This document shows, piece by piece, positions 22,621 to 35,166 of a stretch of DNA of 64,000 bases. Origin of the DNA: Isoetes taiwanensis (Eukaryota; Streptophyta; Lycopodiopsida; Isoetales; Isoetaceae); assembly GCA_021234155.1 (NCBI GenBank), contig JAJEKV010000564.1:82687-146686 (forward strand). The letters run 5' to 3'. The notes beneath the pieces were generated by a model. It was not told the DNA's origin. It saw only the letters and a list, made by a program, of their open reading frames with translations, and did not search any database. The position numbers and the translations under genes were made by a program. Position 1 is the first letter of the stretch. The number at the start of each line of letters is the position of its first letter.

Positions 22621-24423
22621 GATCAGTCCATAACAGAGAAGACTGGACATGGGTAGCCTAAGGAAACATTTAACCGAGGTTGCTCAAGTATCAATGCATA
22701 GACTCCTGAATTTTGAAATGTTCATACACAAAAGACCAAAAGAAACAAAGGTTTTCAACCGCAACTGAAGTTAGTCCAAACCACAAGTGATCTAGCATAG
22801 TTTTTATATGATTATTACTTGAGGATCTATGGAATGGGCAGAGAAAGTCTAGTTCAATATGCAGAACCATATACATTAAGCATGCTAAAGTATCTCCATG
22901 TAACCTGCAAGCAAGCAGTAACGGGAGGCCAATAGCACAATTCGTTAAGCTCCTTCGAGAAAGCATACCTGTAGAAACTCCATTCATTGTATTATTTACC
23001 TCATGCTTGGAATATGAATGCAAGATCATTGGGAAAATAAGGCTGAAGTCCTCAAAAATTTGTAAGGATTTCTGCTCTAAACTACTAAACATGATCTATT
23101 TGCAACATAGAATATACACAGCAAAGGAAATACGAAAACAAATCAATCATGTTCCTAACAAACCATTCTATCCAAAGACGTTACCTGTATACTGCAAGTA
23201 CTGCCATCATGTTCAAGTGGGCTATGATAATGTTACCTTAATATGGCAAGTACAATACAACTATATTGTACTGCCATCGTGTTTAGCTGGTGCATCATCA
23301 TCATAATGTAATGCCATCCATGCTAAACTAGTTTAGCTCATGCTTCAATATAGAAATTTACAAATGAAAGCATTTCAGGACATGCTTTGTGAAACTCTAT
23401 ATCAATTGCACACATTTGAGGATCACCAGATAAAATGAAATCTCAGCTTGAAAATGTAACATGAAAAACAAACCAATGCTCACTGAAATCTCCATGGAGA
23501 ATTTTAGCTTAAAGCATAGCTCAAAACTCGGAACACTAGAATCAGATGACAGAAAGAGTTAAAAACTTGCAGGCAGCCACTCCAGGTAATTCATGCCAGA
23601 ACATAAAAATCTCCACATAGATATATCGGCCTTCTCTAACTCAGATTATCTTGATATTAACGGTTTATGGTGGTTTCGTAACCATAATTGAGCTACATCC
23701 ATCTCGGGCACGCAATCCAAATATGCGTTGCATCCATCTTGGGCATGCTAACAAAAATTCTCCCTGCCGATCCCCTGCCATATCAAATTTTCAATTTGGA
23801 CTGGATTAAACATTTTCTGTGCATCCCACGCATCTCCCACTGAATCCAACTAACATGCACTGCCTCCATTTTCGTACTTCGAAATCATACTCCAAGGCAC
23901 ATGCCTGATTTTTGGAGAACCTAATATTTCTACAAAGTGAGAAAAAAGCCCCTAGAACCTTAAAAACTAACATGAAAAAAAAATTCAAAAAGTTTTCCAC
24001 TTGCCATAAAAAACTAAATTTAAACAATAGATATGATGGCCCCAAAGATGACAACGCCACATTCCACAAGGCTGTCAAGTGCAAATGAGCCGTCAAGCAT
24101 GAGTAGAAATAATTTATTATCATTACCTAAAACCTTTAGAGATGGATAAGAGGAAGATCCAATCTATGTAAATGTTGTTTTGGCCAAAATCCAACTCTTT
24201 TAAGATAAAAAGCCTATCCATTAAAATGGCAAATAAGTTCACGAAGATACAAGATTCTAAACACACTACAAATAAGCATTATGATCAAATTCCATAATTG
24301 GTAGATCAGCCGGCATAAAGACACTTGAATACTCTTACACCTCATAAAATACACCCTCAGACGAGAATTGGGCCCGGACACCTGGTTAAACTCAAAACTG
24401 TATGAACTATACATTAATAGAAT
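22621..24423. other. Unassigned AT-rich region
   Basis: No gene, transposon protein or clear repeat family is recognised. Open frames of up to 133 codons on the minus strand (22,691-23,092) and 105 codons (23,806-24,123) show no motifs. A weak repeat of a CATCCATCT-GGGCA word lies at about 23,695-23,750. Confidence 0.4.
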
Positions 24424-26760
24424 AGAATAGAATATGATTTTATCGTCTACGGAGACCAACTGGCCTATGGGACCCAAGTACAAAGAGAGAGAGCAAAGAG
24501 CGATACTACCGGTGATAAAAACCCCGCCCCAAAGGGTTTTGGGAAAAACCTTAGTAGCAATAAGGATCGACGACACACGCTTATATACATAATCACAAGT
24601 ACAAATTGAGGTTAATGTTGGACGAGGGGGCATAAGCGAGTCCGCAGATCCATTACCTCCGGAGGTCTGATCCCAACAAGCCCTCAGAGGGTGCTTTCAT
24701 TAGCTCATGCAAGGCGATGGGGCACAACTAAGCGAGCATACCGAGGCGGATATGCTCAGCGGCGGACAGCGGGGAGGGCGTGACTTTCATCCTCAATGGC
24801 TACGCTGGCAAAGATCGGACGGACTCTGTCCTCTCACGCGGCTCCCGAATCCATCTCCCTGTCTCAAATGCGGAGGTGGTGTGCACCTGTCTTGAATGGA
24901 AGCAATCACCTGGCGCTTTTTCATGGGTAGATGGGTGCGCAGGTAGTGGTGTGGGCCCCTCGTGAGCATGGGATTAACCTCTTTGTCGATAATTTGCCAC
25001 CTTGACATGTGACGGGGCCTCTGCATCCCAAAGCTTGGCCATGAAGCAAGCATCCAATCTTGCTTCAAAGGCGTAGCGTTCCTTCGGTGTATGCACGGGT
25101 CCACATATGTGTGCCGCACATTCCATAGCGAGAACCACTGGGCTTGCTTGTCTTTCCAAGAGGCTTTGAGTCGCCTGCGGGCCCATCGCCCTTTGCCAAA
25201 GCAAGGTTGGGCAGCGGGCTTCATCCATAGCCACCACCTTACGGAAGTAAATAATGTGGCGTTCAGTAGCGACCCTCAGAATGGAAGGAAGCTCGTCTCT
25301 TGGAGCAAGATCCGATATGGGACCGTGGATTTCACTCCCGGTGCAGGGCCAAGAAAGCTTTACGTACTGTTCTAGATCGTTCCAAGTGGTGAGGGATATC
25401 ACTGCCCCCCACATACGCCCCCATAGAGGAGGACGGTTCAACCAAGGCCCTGAACAAGTGTGCCGGTGACCCCATGCATCTGACTACGCCTTGTATTTGT
25501 TGTTTTGCATTGCATACTGGGGCTTTCCGGCCTGGTGACCGAAACGATGGATGCATCCCGGTGTGTGGTAGTAGAAAACTCAATGCCCAAGTACTTATAA
25601 AAGGTGAGCCACCTCCACTACCCGCGGGTAAGTGAATGAGGGAAGACGTGGGTGCGGGGATGATGGGACCAGCAGCACCCTTGTCTTGGCCAAGTTAACT
25701 CTCATGTCGGTGGAATTGGAAAGTGTCCAAAGCATCCGGTGGCGTTGCATGTCCTTCGGGGTATATGCGAAGCGGCCAACATCATCGGCATATATGAGTT
25801 CTTGGGATTATGTGGTGCATCAACCGGCGCCTCCCGTGCTTTCAGCTAGCCATTCTTCTAGCTGGTCAATGTACAAGCCGAGAAGAGCGCCGGGGATAGA
25901 GGGCAGCCGGCGCACCCCAATGCTACTAACAACGGGCTCCCCGACAAGTGTGAGGCGGCCAGAGCAAGCCTCGTATAGTCGTATATAGCATTACGCAAGT
26001 CGGCGGGTCCCCTAGCCGTCTCAATCGTCCCACAACTTATCCCGGAGGCATCGTGTCAAAAGCCTTTTTGCGCAATCCACAAAGCAACAAGAGATTCTCG
26101 TCGATTCCGGCTATCCTCTATGAGTGTTCGCAGAGTGAAGATATGGTCAATAGTAGAATGCCGGGGCGAAGCTCCACACAGCGTCTTGAGCCCAACTTCT
26201 CCATCCTCTGCCCAAAGTGTCAATCGCCAAGAATCCCGCAAGCAACTTGGCAAAGACGTAACCGACCATAATGGTGCGATGGTTGGGGGCCGTGGGGGTC
26301 CCCGCTTTGTATATGGGCACAACTCTACCGGTAGTCGGTGTGGGGAAGCCTTCTTGCAATGCCCCGTTGAAGAGTCTTTGAGAACTGGCACCATTGGGGG
26401 CCCGCCCACTTGAGAAGCTCACACGCATACCATCCAAATCTGCGCCTTCCGATTAGCGCAGGCGTTGCGGGCCCATTATGACATCCCCTTCAAGAATGAC
26501 CGATTACTAGGCCAGGCCTCATGGAGGTACTGGTGCCCGGCTTCCCATTGGGTCATACAGCTGCTGCAAGTATCTCACCCATTGTTCCGGGGTAATATTT
26601 CCTGTGGGCTGTGCGGGCTTACTCAAGACCTTTCTCCGAGAAAGGCCCTAGGGTGGCGGGTCTAGAAGACCAAACATCATTCTTTGGTGCTCCGCAAGGT
26701 ACCGGCTTTCTTGGTCTTGAGGAAGGGCGGTATTGGGCCGGACGGCACATGGGAATGGTG
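24424..26760 (-). mobile_element. RTE-like LINE, degenerate, with pentanucleotide tail
   Basis: On the minus strand, RT blocks (25,690-26,440) are followed by a long ORF tail, a 3' UTR hairpin (AAAACCC/GGGTTTT at 24,518-24,540), the CCCATAGGCC box and an ATTCT-repeat tail (about 24,416-24,440 as AGAAT on the plus strand). A simple-repeat tail instead of poly(A) and the RT type (IYADD followed by a MRVNLAKT segment) fit the RTE clade of plant LINEs. Three other 3' ends of the same kind occur at 3.05, 44.86 and 55.90 kb. The 5' limit is approximate and the endonuclease is not clearly readable. Confidence 0.75.
25690..26440 (-). pseudogene. Reverse transcriptase of the RTE-like LINE
   Basis: Read on the minus strand: ALQEGFPTP-TTGRVVPIYKAG (26,200-26,380 region), then DHIFTLRTLIEDSRNRRESL (about 26,085-26,145), then GLYIDQLEEWLAES and the catalytic LIYADDVGRFA (about 25,760-25,800), followed by MRVNLAKTRVL (about 25,680-25,710). 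The catalytic Asp pair is still present. Frameshifts separate the blocks, and the segment around the QG-CPLS box is shortened. The ORF continues at 24,974-25,441 with a C-terminal domain I cannot name. Confidence 0.8.
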
Positions 26761-27072
26761 GGGTCCAGCACTTGGCGGAAAGCTCACATTTCTAGCTTTC
26801 TAATGCACTAAAGAACATGTGAATCTGAAACTCAAATCATAACTTATAAAAATTATGCAAAATAATGCCACATGAGGCTCGTCACAAAGACATCTAAAGT
26901 TGCTTATGAGTGCATTTCAGAGACCAACAAAAATCAAAGTTTCTTGATGGATAAAGACTCACACCTCGAACAAAATAAGAAGAAAACAAATTTAAACGCA
27001 CAAGGAGGTAAATTTGGACCAAGCATGCCATTTTGAGCCCTATCATGGATCAAGCATTTGGAATATGAAACT

Positions 27073-27084
27073 AACGGACTTTAT

Positions 27085-27128
<44 letters not shown>

Positions 27129-27564
27129 AAGGGCGTGAAACTTTATTAATCATCGAGAAGCGAGCAAGAGAGATGAAAACCCGGTGAAGGAATTGTCCAC
27201 GAGCAAAACCACACGCCACCTTACAACACACAACATGTAAATGAGTTACATATAAGTGTTATCACGGAGATAGTGTACCCAAATCACGATTCTTCACTTC
27301 CTCCCTTTACGGGGAAGATATATACGCTTTTGGCGATCGTTGCTTGGCTTCAATAAGCACTTGAGCATCAGGGGCTCTATGGCCCTTGAAAATAAAGAGG
27401 TTTCTTCTTTTCCACGTTGACCAAATGATCCATGCTGAAGCTAAGTGAAATGCCCTCTTTGCCATATTGTCCTAAGAACTTGGGTACACTGCCAATAAGA
27501 CTTCTTGACTATTCAAACTGCAATCAAAAAGACTCTGAAGCCACAACCAAACGGACTTTATTCT
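27073..27564 (-). mobile_element. 5'-truncated L1 LINE with poly(A) and perfect target duplication
   Basis: An insert of 462 bp (27,088-27,549) carries a 41-base T run (27,087-27,127), which is the poly(A) tail of a minus-strand LINE. It is followed by a 3' UTR with ATTAATAAAGTTTC. The inner end encodes AWIIWSTWKRRNLFIFKG, the conserved C-terminal region of plant L1 ORF2. Perfect 15-bp direct repeats AACGGACTTTATTCT flank it (27,073-27,087 and 27,550-27,564). The long intact A tail and perfect duplication point to a young insertion. Confidence 0.93.
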
Positions 27565-27785
27565 ACTGGGATGTCTCCGATGAACAGTCGGCTGGAACTT
27601 CTAGTAAGCATAAATCATGTTCATACATATCAGGCATCCATTGGATGTTGCTCCACGTTAATACTTGTGAAGTGTGAAAGTCTAGCTCTTATGCTAGATA
27701 TTACCTATGCAAGAATAAGACTGCAAACATTATTGATCCATTTGAAGGATCTATTTCTCAAGCTAGACCACAAAATTTGAGCGGT

Positions 27786-29330
27786 TATGGCTCCACGAAC
27801 ATATCGGACCTTTGACGTATACATACGGGGACTTCCCCCTCCCATGGCAATCAACTCGCCATGAGCAGGCCCCTCCGTCTACCTCGGACTATCCACATAG
27901 CAGATACCCGAGGGAAGGACACGGAGGTGTCATTTCGGTCCATACCTTCAATGGATCTCCTATATCGTGGAAGCGTGAATACAAGGTTAGCACACAGCAT
28001 AATCATATAATAAATAACCACCACGAAGGTTGGCACATCCATCCAACTAATAACAACAGAGAAGATACGTCTAATGCTAAGGAAAACATCCCAAACCCAA
28101 GGTTCTACCCCGGTTCAGACTCCAATGGGGATCGAGTGACGGCTAGGTCTCAGGAGATCAACAGACAAAATCTTAACATGGCATTGGCTGGCATAGAACA
28201 TTGGCTCGGGTTGTCCACTCCATCCGCCCCTCCTGTGCACACTTTGCAGATGAGATTTGAATCAAGCTATGGCGCCATTGTAGCCACGCTAATCCCAAAG
28301 AATCACCCCGCCGGGACTACGGGTTACATCTCCCGGTCCGATGAGGCGGTCGGAGAAGTGTCCCCTTCAGTCGCTTGGTGAATCCATGGGCAAGCTAGAG
28401 GAGGAGATCCATCAGCATCTCCTTCCGTACCCGACTTACTCCCCTAACTTTATCTTCAAAGTACAAGATGCCCCATACGGGTCACACCTCTGTACCCAGG
28501 GAGTGTCAGACCCATACCCGGCCCTCTACGTGACCGACTAGGCCTAGCTCACTGAAGGAGTCCATGTAGCCTTTTATGCTCGGTGAGACCCCACCCCACA
28601 CTTCATCACACTGCCCCTTATACGGTGCTTCAATGATGCCATATATTCCACTGACTCGGTGGGATCTTGTACCTGAGCCGCAATTAATGGGTATTCTTTG
28701 GAGCTAATAGAAGCATACTAAATACGCATAGGTTACAGAGGTCTCTACCCCCCTTAATCCCTGTTTTCTGAAAGAACCTAACAGAGATGACACCAAAGAT
28801 ACATCCATCCATCACAGTACATAATCAAGAGCGAAGAATAGTTCTAACTATCAAACAAGGTTTATTCAACACCAAAAGATCAACAAAGAAGCTTTGGCAG
28901 GCGCTAACCACGAAATCCCAAGTTAACCTATCCACTAACACGAATTACTGACTAAAACCGTTGTCATGTGGAATCTCCATGCTTGAATAGGTTGGAATTT
29001 CGGTTTGCTCTGCTCTTGGGTTCGATTTGGGGCAAAATTGGGATAGGGATCCAATTTGCTGCCTCAATTCAGCATCCTTCTTCTAGCCAATCGAGTTTGG
29101 CCAGGTGTCCTCTACTAATTAATTAATTAGCTTAATTTTATTAGCTTAATTAAGTTAATTAGGCAATCATCCCTTAATTATAGGCAATTATTTCTTAATT
29201 AAACCCTTATTAATTTAACATAGCTAAATTAATCCTTTGTGGTTAGGTTACATACCTCCATGATGGCGTATCTTCGGCCCGTGATGTGTCAGTATATTTA
29301 TACATACACGGTATAAATATGTGGGCGTCA
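27786..29330 (-). repeat. 3' LTR of copy B
   Basis: Read on the minus strand, the LTR starts TGACGCCCACATATTTATAC at 29,330, directly after the polypurine tract, and ends near 27,786. A TATTTATAC-type TATA element lies close to the start. By eye it is collinear with 38,342-38,578 joined to 43,157-44,423, sharing long words such as CCGTCTACCTCGGACTATCC and GGGTATTCTTTGGAGC. Differences between the two LTRs are concentrated in short blocks. Confidence 0.85.
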
Positions 29331-29344
29331 AATTCTCCCCTTGG
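29331..29344 (-). other. Polypurine tract of copy B
   Basis: The minus strand reads CCAAGGGGAGAATT immediately upstream of the LTR start TGACGCCC. This is where plus-strand DNA synthesis is primed in LTR retroelements. Its position fixes the LTR boundary and the element's orientation. Confidence 0.8.
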
Positions 29345-29862
29345 AATAATGATGTCCTCAACATTGGGGTTAGTTAGAACTAACTAACATGTGTTCTAAG
29401 AATTCATCAGTATGAAATACAGTAAGTTACACATGAAGAGATGAGAATAATTTCTTATTCCTGAAGATAAAACATAATAAAGTTTAAAGATTGTAGAATT
29501 GTTTGCGTACCAATGTGCATTTCACATGATTATAACATAGAAAATTCAAGGACCGGAGTCCAATAACAGACATTATAAAAGTAGTAACAAATTCATGAAA
29601 GAAGACATGAAAACACAGAGGCTTGGGCCATCAACAACCCTCTATACATGGGCAGGTCACGTACCGCTCACTGGCCTGCACATGTCAATATGTTAGTATT
29701 TACATATAATAATTAAGTTGTGGTTGAAGGGACCACCCCCTATAGGAAAATAGAAAAAAAACCTATCTACAAGGGAACCTATCATGCCTAAGGTTCGCAA
29801 TCCATAGCGGCATAGGGAATGGTCAAGTTCCCATTATGGCCGAGATGAATGCGGCCTATCAA
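29345..29862 (-). other. 3' untranslated region of copy B
   Basis: Between the chromodomain frame and the polypurine tract lie about 520 AT-rich bases without coding signal. The word CCTATCATGCCTAAG at about 29,770 recurs in copy A at the same relative place. Confidence 0.6.
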
Positions 29863-30243
29863 CTACATGCTTTTCAAGCAATCCATGGTCATGCCCAGAT
29901 TGACAATACACCACATCCTAGAGAACACCAAGGTGATCTGCCTTGAATGCCTACCGCCGGATGTGGGGTTGATGACATCGTTGATGGTGCGGCCTTGAGA
30001 TTCCCGCATGAATTCAGGATAATGCTTTTCAAGGTCTATCTTCATTACCCACGTAGCATCCTCCACCGACAAATGTTTCCACTTGACCAAATATTGGAGC
30101 ATTTGAGTCCTTCTGGTCTGCTTATAGGCCCGATCAAGAAGAGCTTCAGGCACTATCTCTAGGTGCTCTTCAGTCATTTCAAGGAGGGTGGGTGTGTCCA
30201 ACATCTCCTCTGGATCAGGAGTGTGTCTCTTCGGAAGACTCAC
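29863..30243 (-). pseudogene. Chromodomain at the integrase C-terminus, copy B
   Basis: A 126-codon open frame contains a readable chromodomain at about residues 26-77 (30,013-30,168). It runs from EIVPEALLDR through QMLQYLVKWKHLSVEDATW to DLEKHYPEF. The aromatic-cage-type positions (LVKW, ATW) look retained. In chromoviruses this domain binds methylated histone H3 tails and steers integration. It is set off from the integrase core by frameshifts, so it is a fragment of the former pol polyprotein. Confidence 0.88.
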
Positions 30244-30299
30244 GTGAAAGACCTTTGTGGATCTTCAAATGGGGTGGCAAATCCAACCGATATGCCTGT

Positions 30300-31386
30300 T
30301 CGCCAATACATTCAATGATCTGGCGCCCCGACCCATCGGGTGCCAATTTCTTGCGGTTACCAATTTTGAGCTTGGCTTGCTTAACCTTAATCTTAAGCCA
30401 AAACTGAATCACCCACTTGAAATACTGGGGGGTCCGTGCTTATCAGCCACACTTTTACGGCGACTCTGGCGACCAATAAATAACCACGAACTTCCTCGAC
30501 CAAAGCTTGCATTTCCAAAAGGAGTTGTTGAGAAACCTCCACTTTAGAAATAGGATTATGCCATGTGTGCGAGTTAGGCATTGATAGCCATAATTGATCA
30601 TGTATGGAGACATTCTATAAGACTCCTATTTCATGCTATTATAAGCAAACTCCACTAAATAGATATAGTCATTGCCCGAGATTGTTTACTCCACACATAG
30701 CTTCGCAACATATCTTCTATAATGCGGTTGGTCCGCTCTGTTTGTCCATCCGTCGAGGATGATATGCTGTGCTCATAGCAAGCTTTGTCTGAATGGTGGC
30801 AAAGAAATCTTTCCAGAATGCACTTACAAACTTGGGATCCCGGCGGATACTATTACTCGTGGCATCCCGTGTAATCGAAGATTTCCTTCATGAACAACAA
30901 CAAGGTGTGTCCAAGGCGGGTAATGCGTGGTGCGACATGGCAAGAAATGAGCCATCTTCGACAACTTGTCGACCACTACCATTAAAGCGTCATATCCATG
31001 GAGGGTACGCGGAAGGCCCACAATAAAATCCATGGTTATCACCTCCCATTTAGCGTTGGGCACATCCAACGGTTGCAACTCTCCTGGAATCCTCAACTGC
31101 TCGGCCTTAGTCTGCTGACACACTTGACATTGCTTAATGTATCTGGCAATGTCTTTCTTCATCTTGGCCAAAATAGCTGGCGAATCTTAAAATAGGTCTT
31201 CATGAAGCCTGCATGTCCAGCTATAGGGATGTTGTGTGTATCATGAAGAATAAGCTTACGGACTCCTGAAGTCTCGGGTACATACAACTTGTCTTTGCAA
31301 TAAAGCAAATTGCCCTCCTTCTTATAAGAGCAAAAAGCCTCACGCTCCTTATCTGTACGTGCTTCCTTGGCCAAACTGTGCCACAC
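30300..31386 (-). pseudogene. Integrase of copy B
   Basis: The zinc-binding module is split over two frames: HNIPIAGH (31,159-31,386) and CQVCQQTKAEQL (30,824-31,171). The core follows with AKWEVITMDFIVGLPR (first Asp) and VVDKLSKMAHFLPC. The second Asp is lost by an indel just before RDPKF. The Glu is preserved in a shifted frame as DGQTERTN near 30,735. The C-terminal part continues to 30,300 in pieces. The enzyme is not functional. Confidence 0.85.
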
Positions 31387-31418
31387 TTCCGTAAGTCGGA
31401 TCCGTGGCGGGGTTTGCT

Positions 31419-31800
31419 CTATTTGCTTTCGAACTCACTAGTGAGCATGGAAATTGCATTACAATGGGTGCGGGTTACCAAGGGATGGGCGTGACAAGGC
31501 ATCATAACCACATTATTTACCCGCATGATCTCAAAATCATATTCCTCAAGAAACTCCATCCATCTTCTCTGACGGAGATTGAGATTTGGTTGGGTAGAAA
31601 GATCCGTATCTAGCTGGAATCTCCTACCAAGAAGGTAGTGTCTCCATATCTTGTGAGCTCTCACAAGCTGCCAATAGTTCTGATCATGGGTGGGGTACCG
31701 GGTTGTTTGTGTCATTCATCTTCTTAGAATCATGCGCAATAACCCTCCCTTCACGCATTAGAACTCCTCGGTAGCAATTTTCGGCATCATTTGCTACTAG
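31419..31800 (-). pseudogene. RNase H of copy B
   Basis: The 98-codon frame at 31,419-31,715 contains RAHKIWRHYLLGRRFQLDTD and NLRQRRWMEFLEEYDFEI, the Ty3-type RNase H signature that follows RT. The HQSLKY segment is deleted (TDLSTQPN instead). RNase H removes the RNA strand during reverse transcription. Confidence 0.85.
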
Positions 31801-32089
31801 CTTATCTTTCTCGAGAGTGCGGTAATGTGAGGGGTGGCTGAAGTCAAAGCATCCTTAAGTTTACGGAAGCTTATGCGGACCTTGGCCTTCCGGTGTTCTA
31901 CCCAATCTTTCACTTTCTCATGCTTTGTAAGATGCAGCCGGAGGGCACGCAATCTTGGCAAAATCCTTGACAAATTTCCTATAATATCTGCCAAGCCCAA
32001 AAACTCCTTACCTCGACACATTCTTTGGGAATAGGCGGGTCCTTAAGCGCCTCTATCTTTCTTTGGATCCGTAGCAATACCCTCGGCTG

Positions 32090-32690
32090 AAATAACATGC
32101 CCCAAGTAATCCACCTTTGGTGTGGCGAACTTGCACTTAGAGAACTTTGCAAAGAGCTGGTGATGCCTCAATTTTTGCAAGGCCTATCTAAGGTGTTTCT
32201 CATGCTCCTCAAGGGTTTTACTATAGATGAGAATGTCGTCGAAGAAGATAACGACAAAATCATCCAAGTATTCTCGGAAGACATCATTCATCAACGCATA
32301 AAAGTGCGGGGGGCGTTAGTTAAACCGAAAGGCATAAGCGTGAATTCGTAATGCCCGTATCTAGTACGAAAAGAAGATTTATGGATGTCACCTCTTTTAT
32401 TCTTATCTAATGATACCCTGAGCGTAAGTCAATCTTCAAAAAGTATCTAGCTCCTTGCAATTGATCCATGAGACCATCCGCTCTCGGCAAAGCATAGCGG
32501 TTCTTGATCGTATGCTTGTTGAGTTGCCTATAATCAATGCACATCCTCATGGAGCCATCCTTCTTTTTAACAAAGAGAATAAGCACCAAAGGGTGAAACA
32601 CTAGGCGAATGAAGCCTAGGTTCAATAGCTCTTGGAGTTGCTTTTTAAGCTCGACCAACTCGGGAGGACTCATGTGATGCTGGCCTTCTT
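32090..32690 (-). pseudogene. Reverse transcriptase of copy B
   Basis: The N-terminal half is open at 32,407-32,673: [35 protein letters not shown] and KIDLRSGYH. The catalytic box follows in another frame near 32,235-32,255 as [12 protein letters not shown], so both active-site Asp residues are kept. After it come [11 protein letters not shown] and LRHHQL. Typical stretches are recognisable at full length but two or more frameshifts divide them. Confidence 0.9.
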
Positions 32691-32999
32691 GGTAGGCTTA
32701 GTACACGGTTCGGGGCTATTTCACCTCCACCCCTACGAGAAAGGAGGAAGTTTACGGATCTAAATGCGGAAATAGATCCTTAAATTCTCTTAGGAGATTA
32801 GCAATCTTTTATGGCAATGCATCTACTACCTCCTCTGTTTTGGCGTCGACTCAATTGAGGCAAGCCTAATAGCATAAAGTACCTTATCTTGCGTATGGCC
32901 TTATCTAAGCGCACGATAGACATGGATTTGCATGATTGGGTTCAATGGATCACCTTTAATAGTAACTCTGGCTCCATTGGCTGCGTTGAAGGTAACTTC

Positions 33000-33328
33000 C
33001 AGCTTCTCGCGATCTATATTGGCTTTAGCGGATGCGAGAAATTCCATCCGACAATAAGATCATACTTGCCGATGTCCATTAGTTCGCACCTAAGGCAAGC
33101 TGGTGCGCGACAACTGCATATTGAGTTTAATCGTCGGCCATTTGTATGTTGGACCTTCCCCGGCCAAGGTAGCAGGTCGTGATGCGGATCTTAAGGTCTC
33201 AAGTTTCAAAACTGGGCCGTGCGGGAGAAGCAAAATTATGGGTACTACCCGTATCCATAAGAATAACAAAGGGCTTCTTGTCTACGGCCTATAGCGAAAT
33301 CTTGTGGTGACTTTCGGCATTGCCGGTT
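33000..33328 (-). pseudogene. Aspartic protease of copy B
   Basis: The minus strand at about 33,229-33,270 reads FVILMDTGSTHNFAS, the retropepsin active site with the catalytic Asp intact. Copy A has the same block with a frameshift. The rest of the domain towards 33,000 is decayed. The protease would cut the Gag-Pol polyprotein. Confidence 0.8.
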
Positions 33329-34590
33329 TCAATAAACTGCAAAAATATGAGGCCGCACGTGTATATACTCGTGGGCCTCCTCGTCGGCCGGTGGTGGAGA
33401 ATCTAGATCTTCCCAATCAAGGTTACGCCATTGCCAATTGGCGGTTTGTGTAACATAGGGGCGATTCGCATCATGTGTCAGGAAGCATACACCTGAAACA
33501 TGCCTTATCTTTGCGGGGCTGTTCACGAGCCTCTTTGGGAATAGACTGTAAGAGTTCTCGAACTGAATTGCCAATACTATTGGGCTTATCCGGCACATTA
33601 AAGGTAACCTTCTTATCCTGCCGCCCATATGAACTTTGCTGACGGGGCCCAGGACTTGGGGAACGAGGCTTGTACGGTGTATATAAGGTGAGAATAGGGC
33701 GGGGCGCAATCGATTCTTTGGTATGTCCTCCTCGAGGCTTAATGCCTTAGCCTCGGCCTCTGCAACATACTTTGGGTCGATGGCCTTCGCCATTCTTTTG
33801 ATCGATGGTGCCAATCCCTCAATATATCCTTCGACTGCCCTTTTCTCATTCATTCCCGGCACATACAGCCTCAGGCGCATAAACTCGTCGGTATAGGCTT
33901 GCACCGACAAGCTTTTATGCTCCAACCTGTAGAAGGTTTGAATCTGCTGGCATTTGTGCGCGTGCGACATATAGTGCGATTTGAAGGCTTTTGCAAACTT
34001 CCTGAATTTACACCTGCTTCTGTCCAAATGCTTTGCCCTAGCATAACCTTTCCACCAGATCCGTGCTGCACCTGTGAGGTTGATGGTGGTGACTTTACCT
34101 GTATCCCTCTCGGTCATTCCGTATGACTTGCCAAATTCTTTCATTTCATCTAACCAGGATTCAGCGTTAAGACGTCCTCTGGACTTACCATCAAATTACG
34201 CTAATTTCCTGTTCTTCCATATGCTTGTAATAGTCGTGTCCACTGTCTTGCGGTATTCTTTATCATGTGCCTTGGCATGATGACCAGATGACACGGATGA
34301 CTCAGATGATTACGAAGTGTCGGTCTGTGAAGATGTAACACTCGATTGGAAGGGCTTCTCACGTCGCTTGGTATGGCGTTTCTTGTGTCAGGACGCGGTC
34401 TGCCGGTCTTAGGTGGCTGATTTGCGGTGGTGGGCTTGGTGGCAAGGCGGCTTTTCCGGTCCGTTCTCGGGTGTGAGCTGCGGAGGGTTTGTGTTCAAAA
34501 CATATACTTGAAGTTCTCCCCAATTTGTCTCTTCATCATAATGAGCTCTTGCTCGGTGTCAACCTCTTAGGCATCCAGGAGGGTATGCCA
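33329..34590 (-). pseudogene. Gag of copy B
   Basis: The best block is 271 codons at 33,329-34,144, with ARIWWKGYAR, HYMSHAHKCQQIQTFYRL, SVQAYTDEFMRLRLYVPGM and the EGYIEGLAPSIKR stretch, the standard Retrotrans_gag region. A decayed CCHC knuckle (ACFRC) sits near 33,500. The N-terminal part (34,150-34,590) is read in other frames: an acidic start with EVDTEQELIMMKRQI, then a basic, serine-rich linker. Capsid assembly and RNA packaging are its role in intact elements. Confidence 0.85.
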
Positions 34591-35166
34591 AAAAGCATTA
34601 CGTACAAGATCTATATACACATAAAAGGTATAAGCGCCTTTAATAATATACAAGGTGTCATAATTAAGACCATATTCAATCGTTCAATCAAACATAGAAA
34701 ATAGTTTATATTATGTGATGGCTCATTGAAAATGCCAACCAGATAATTACATTTGCAAACAATCTGATTTATAGTTATCAATTTATATCTAAGAGCTAGG
34801 TCGCATCTTCCTCCATAGGCACATCGGTTTGTGGGGGCGGTCGATAAGCGCATTAAAGTGGCGTTGGGACTAGCGAGAGAGGGCTGCTTTCGAGATCGCA
34901 TCCGGTGGTAGAAAAAGCTGCCAAGGGTTTTGCAATAAAGTAAATATATTGGTCCAGCCCACAATATCCCCCAATCTTAAAGAGCAAGATCGCTTGTAGG
35001 ACCAATGTAATAGTGGTAGTGTGATAGTCGATCTTTAGATGCTTGGTGAGGCCCCATGTGTTTAGAAGAAAAGAACCTGCGCCCTATCGGGGCGAGAGAA
35101 AGGAAGAATCGTGTTAAATCATTGCCCATAGCCTTGATCCGGTGGGTCTACGAAGTTTTGTTTCTT
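34591..35166 (-). other. Noncoding spacer between cargo frame and gag
   Basis: About 575 bases, AT-rich in the half next to gag, without convincing coding signal on the minus strand. It separates the acidic frame from gag and could have held a splice or termination signal for the cargo gene. Confidence 0.45.

Noticed and set aside
27812-28541. 189-codon plus-strand frame as a gene
   Set aside because: It lies inside the 3' LTR of copy B on the opposite strand, and the same sequence recurs in the 5' LTR with the frame destroyed.
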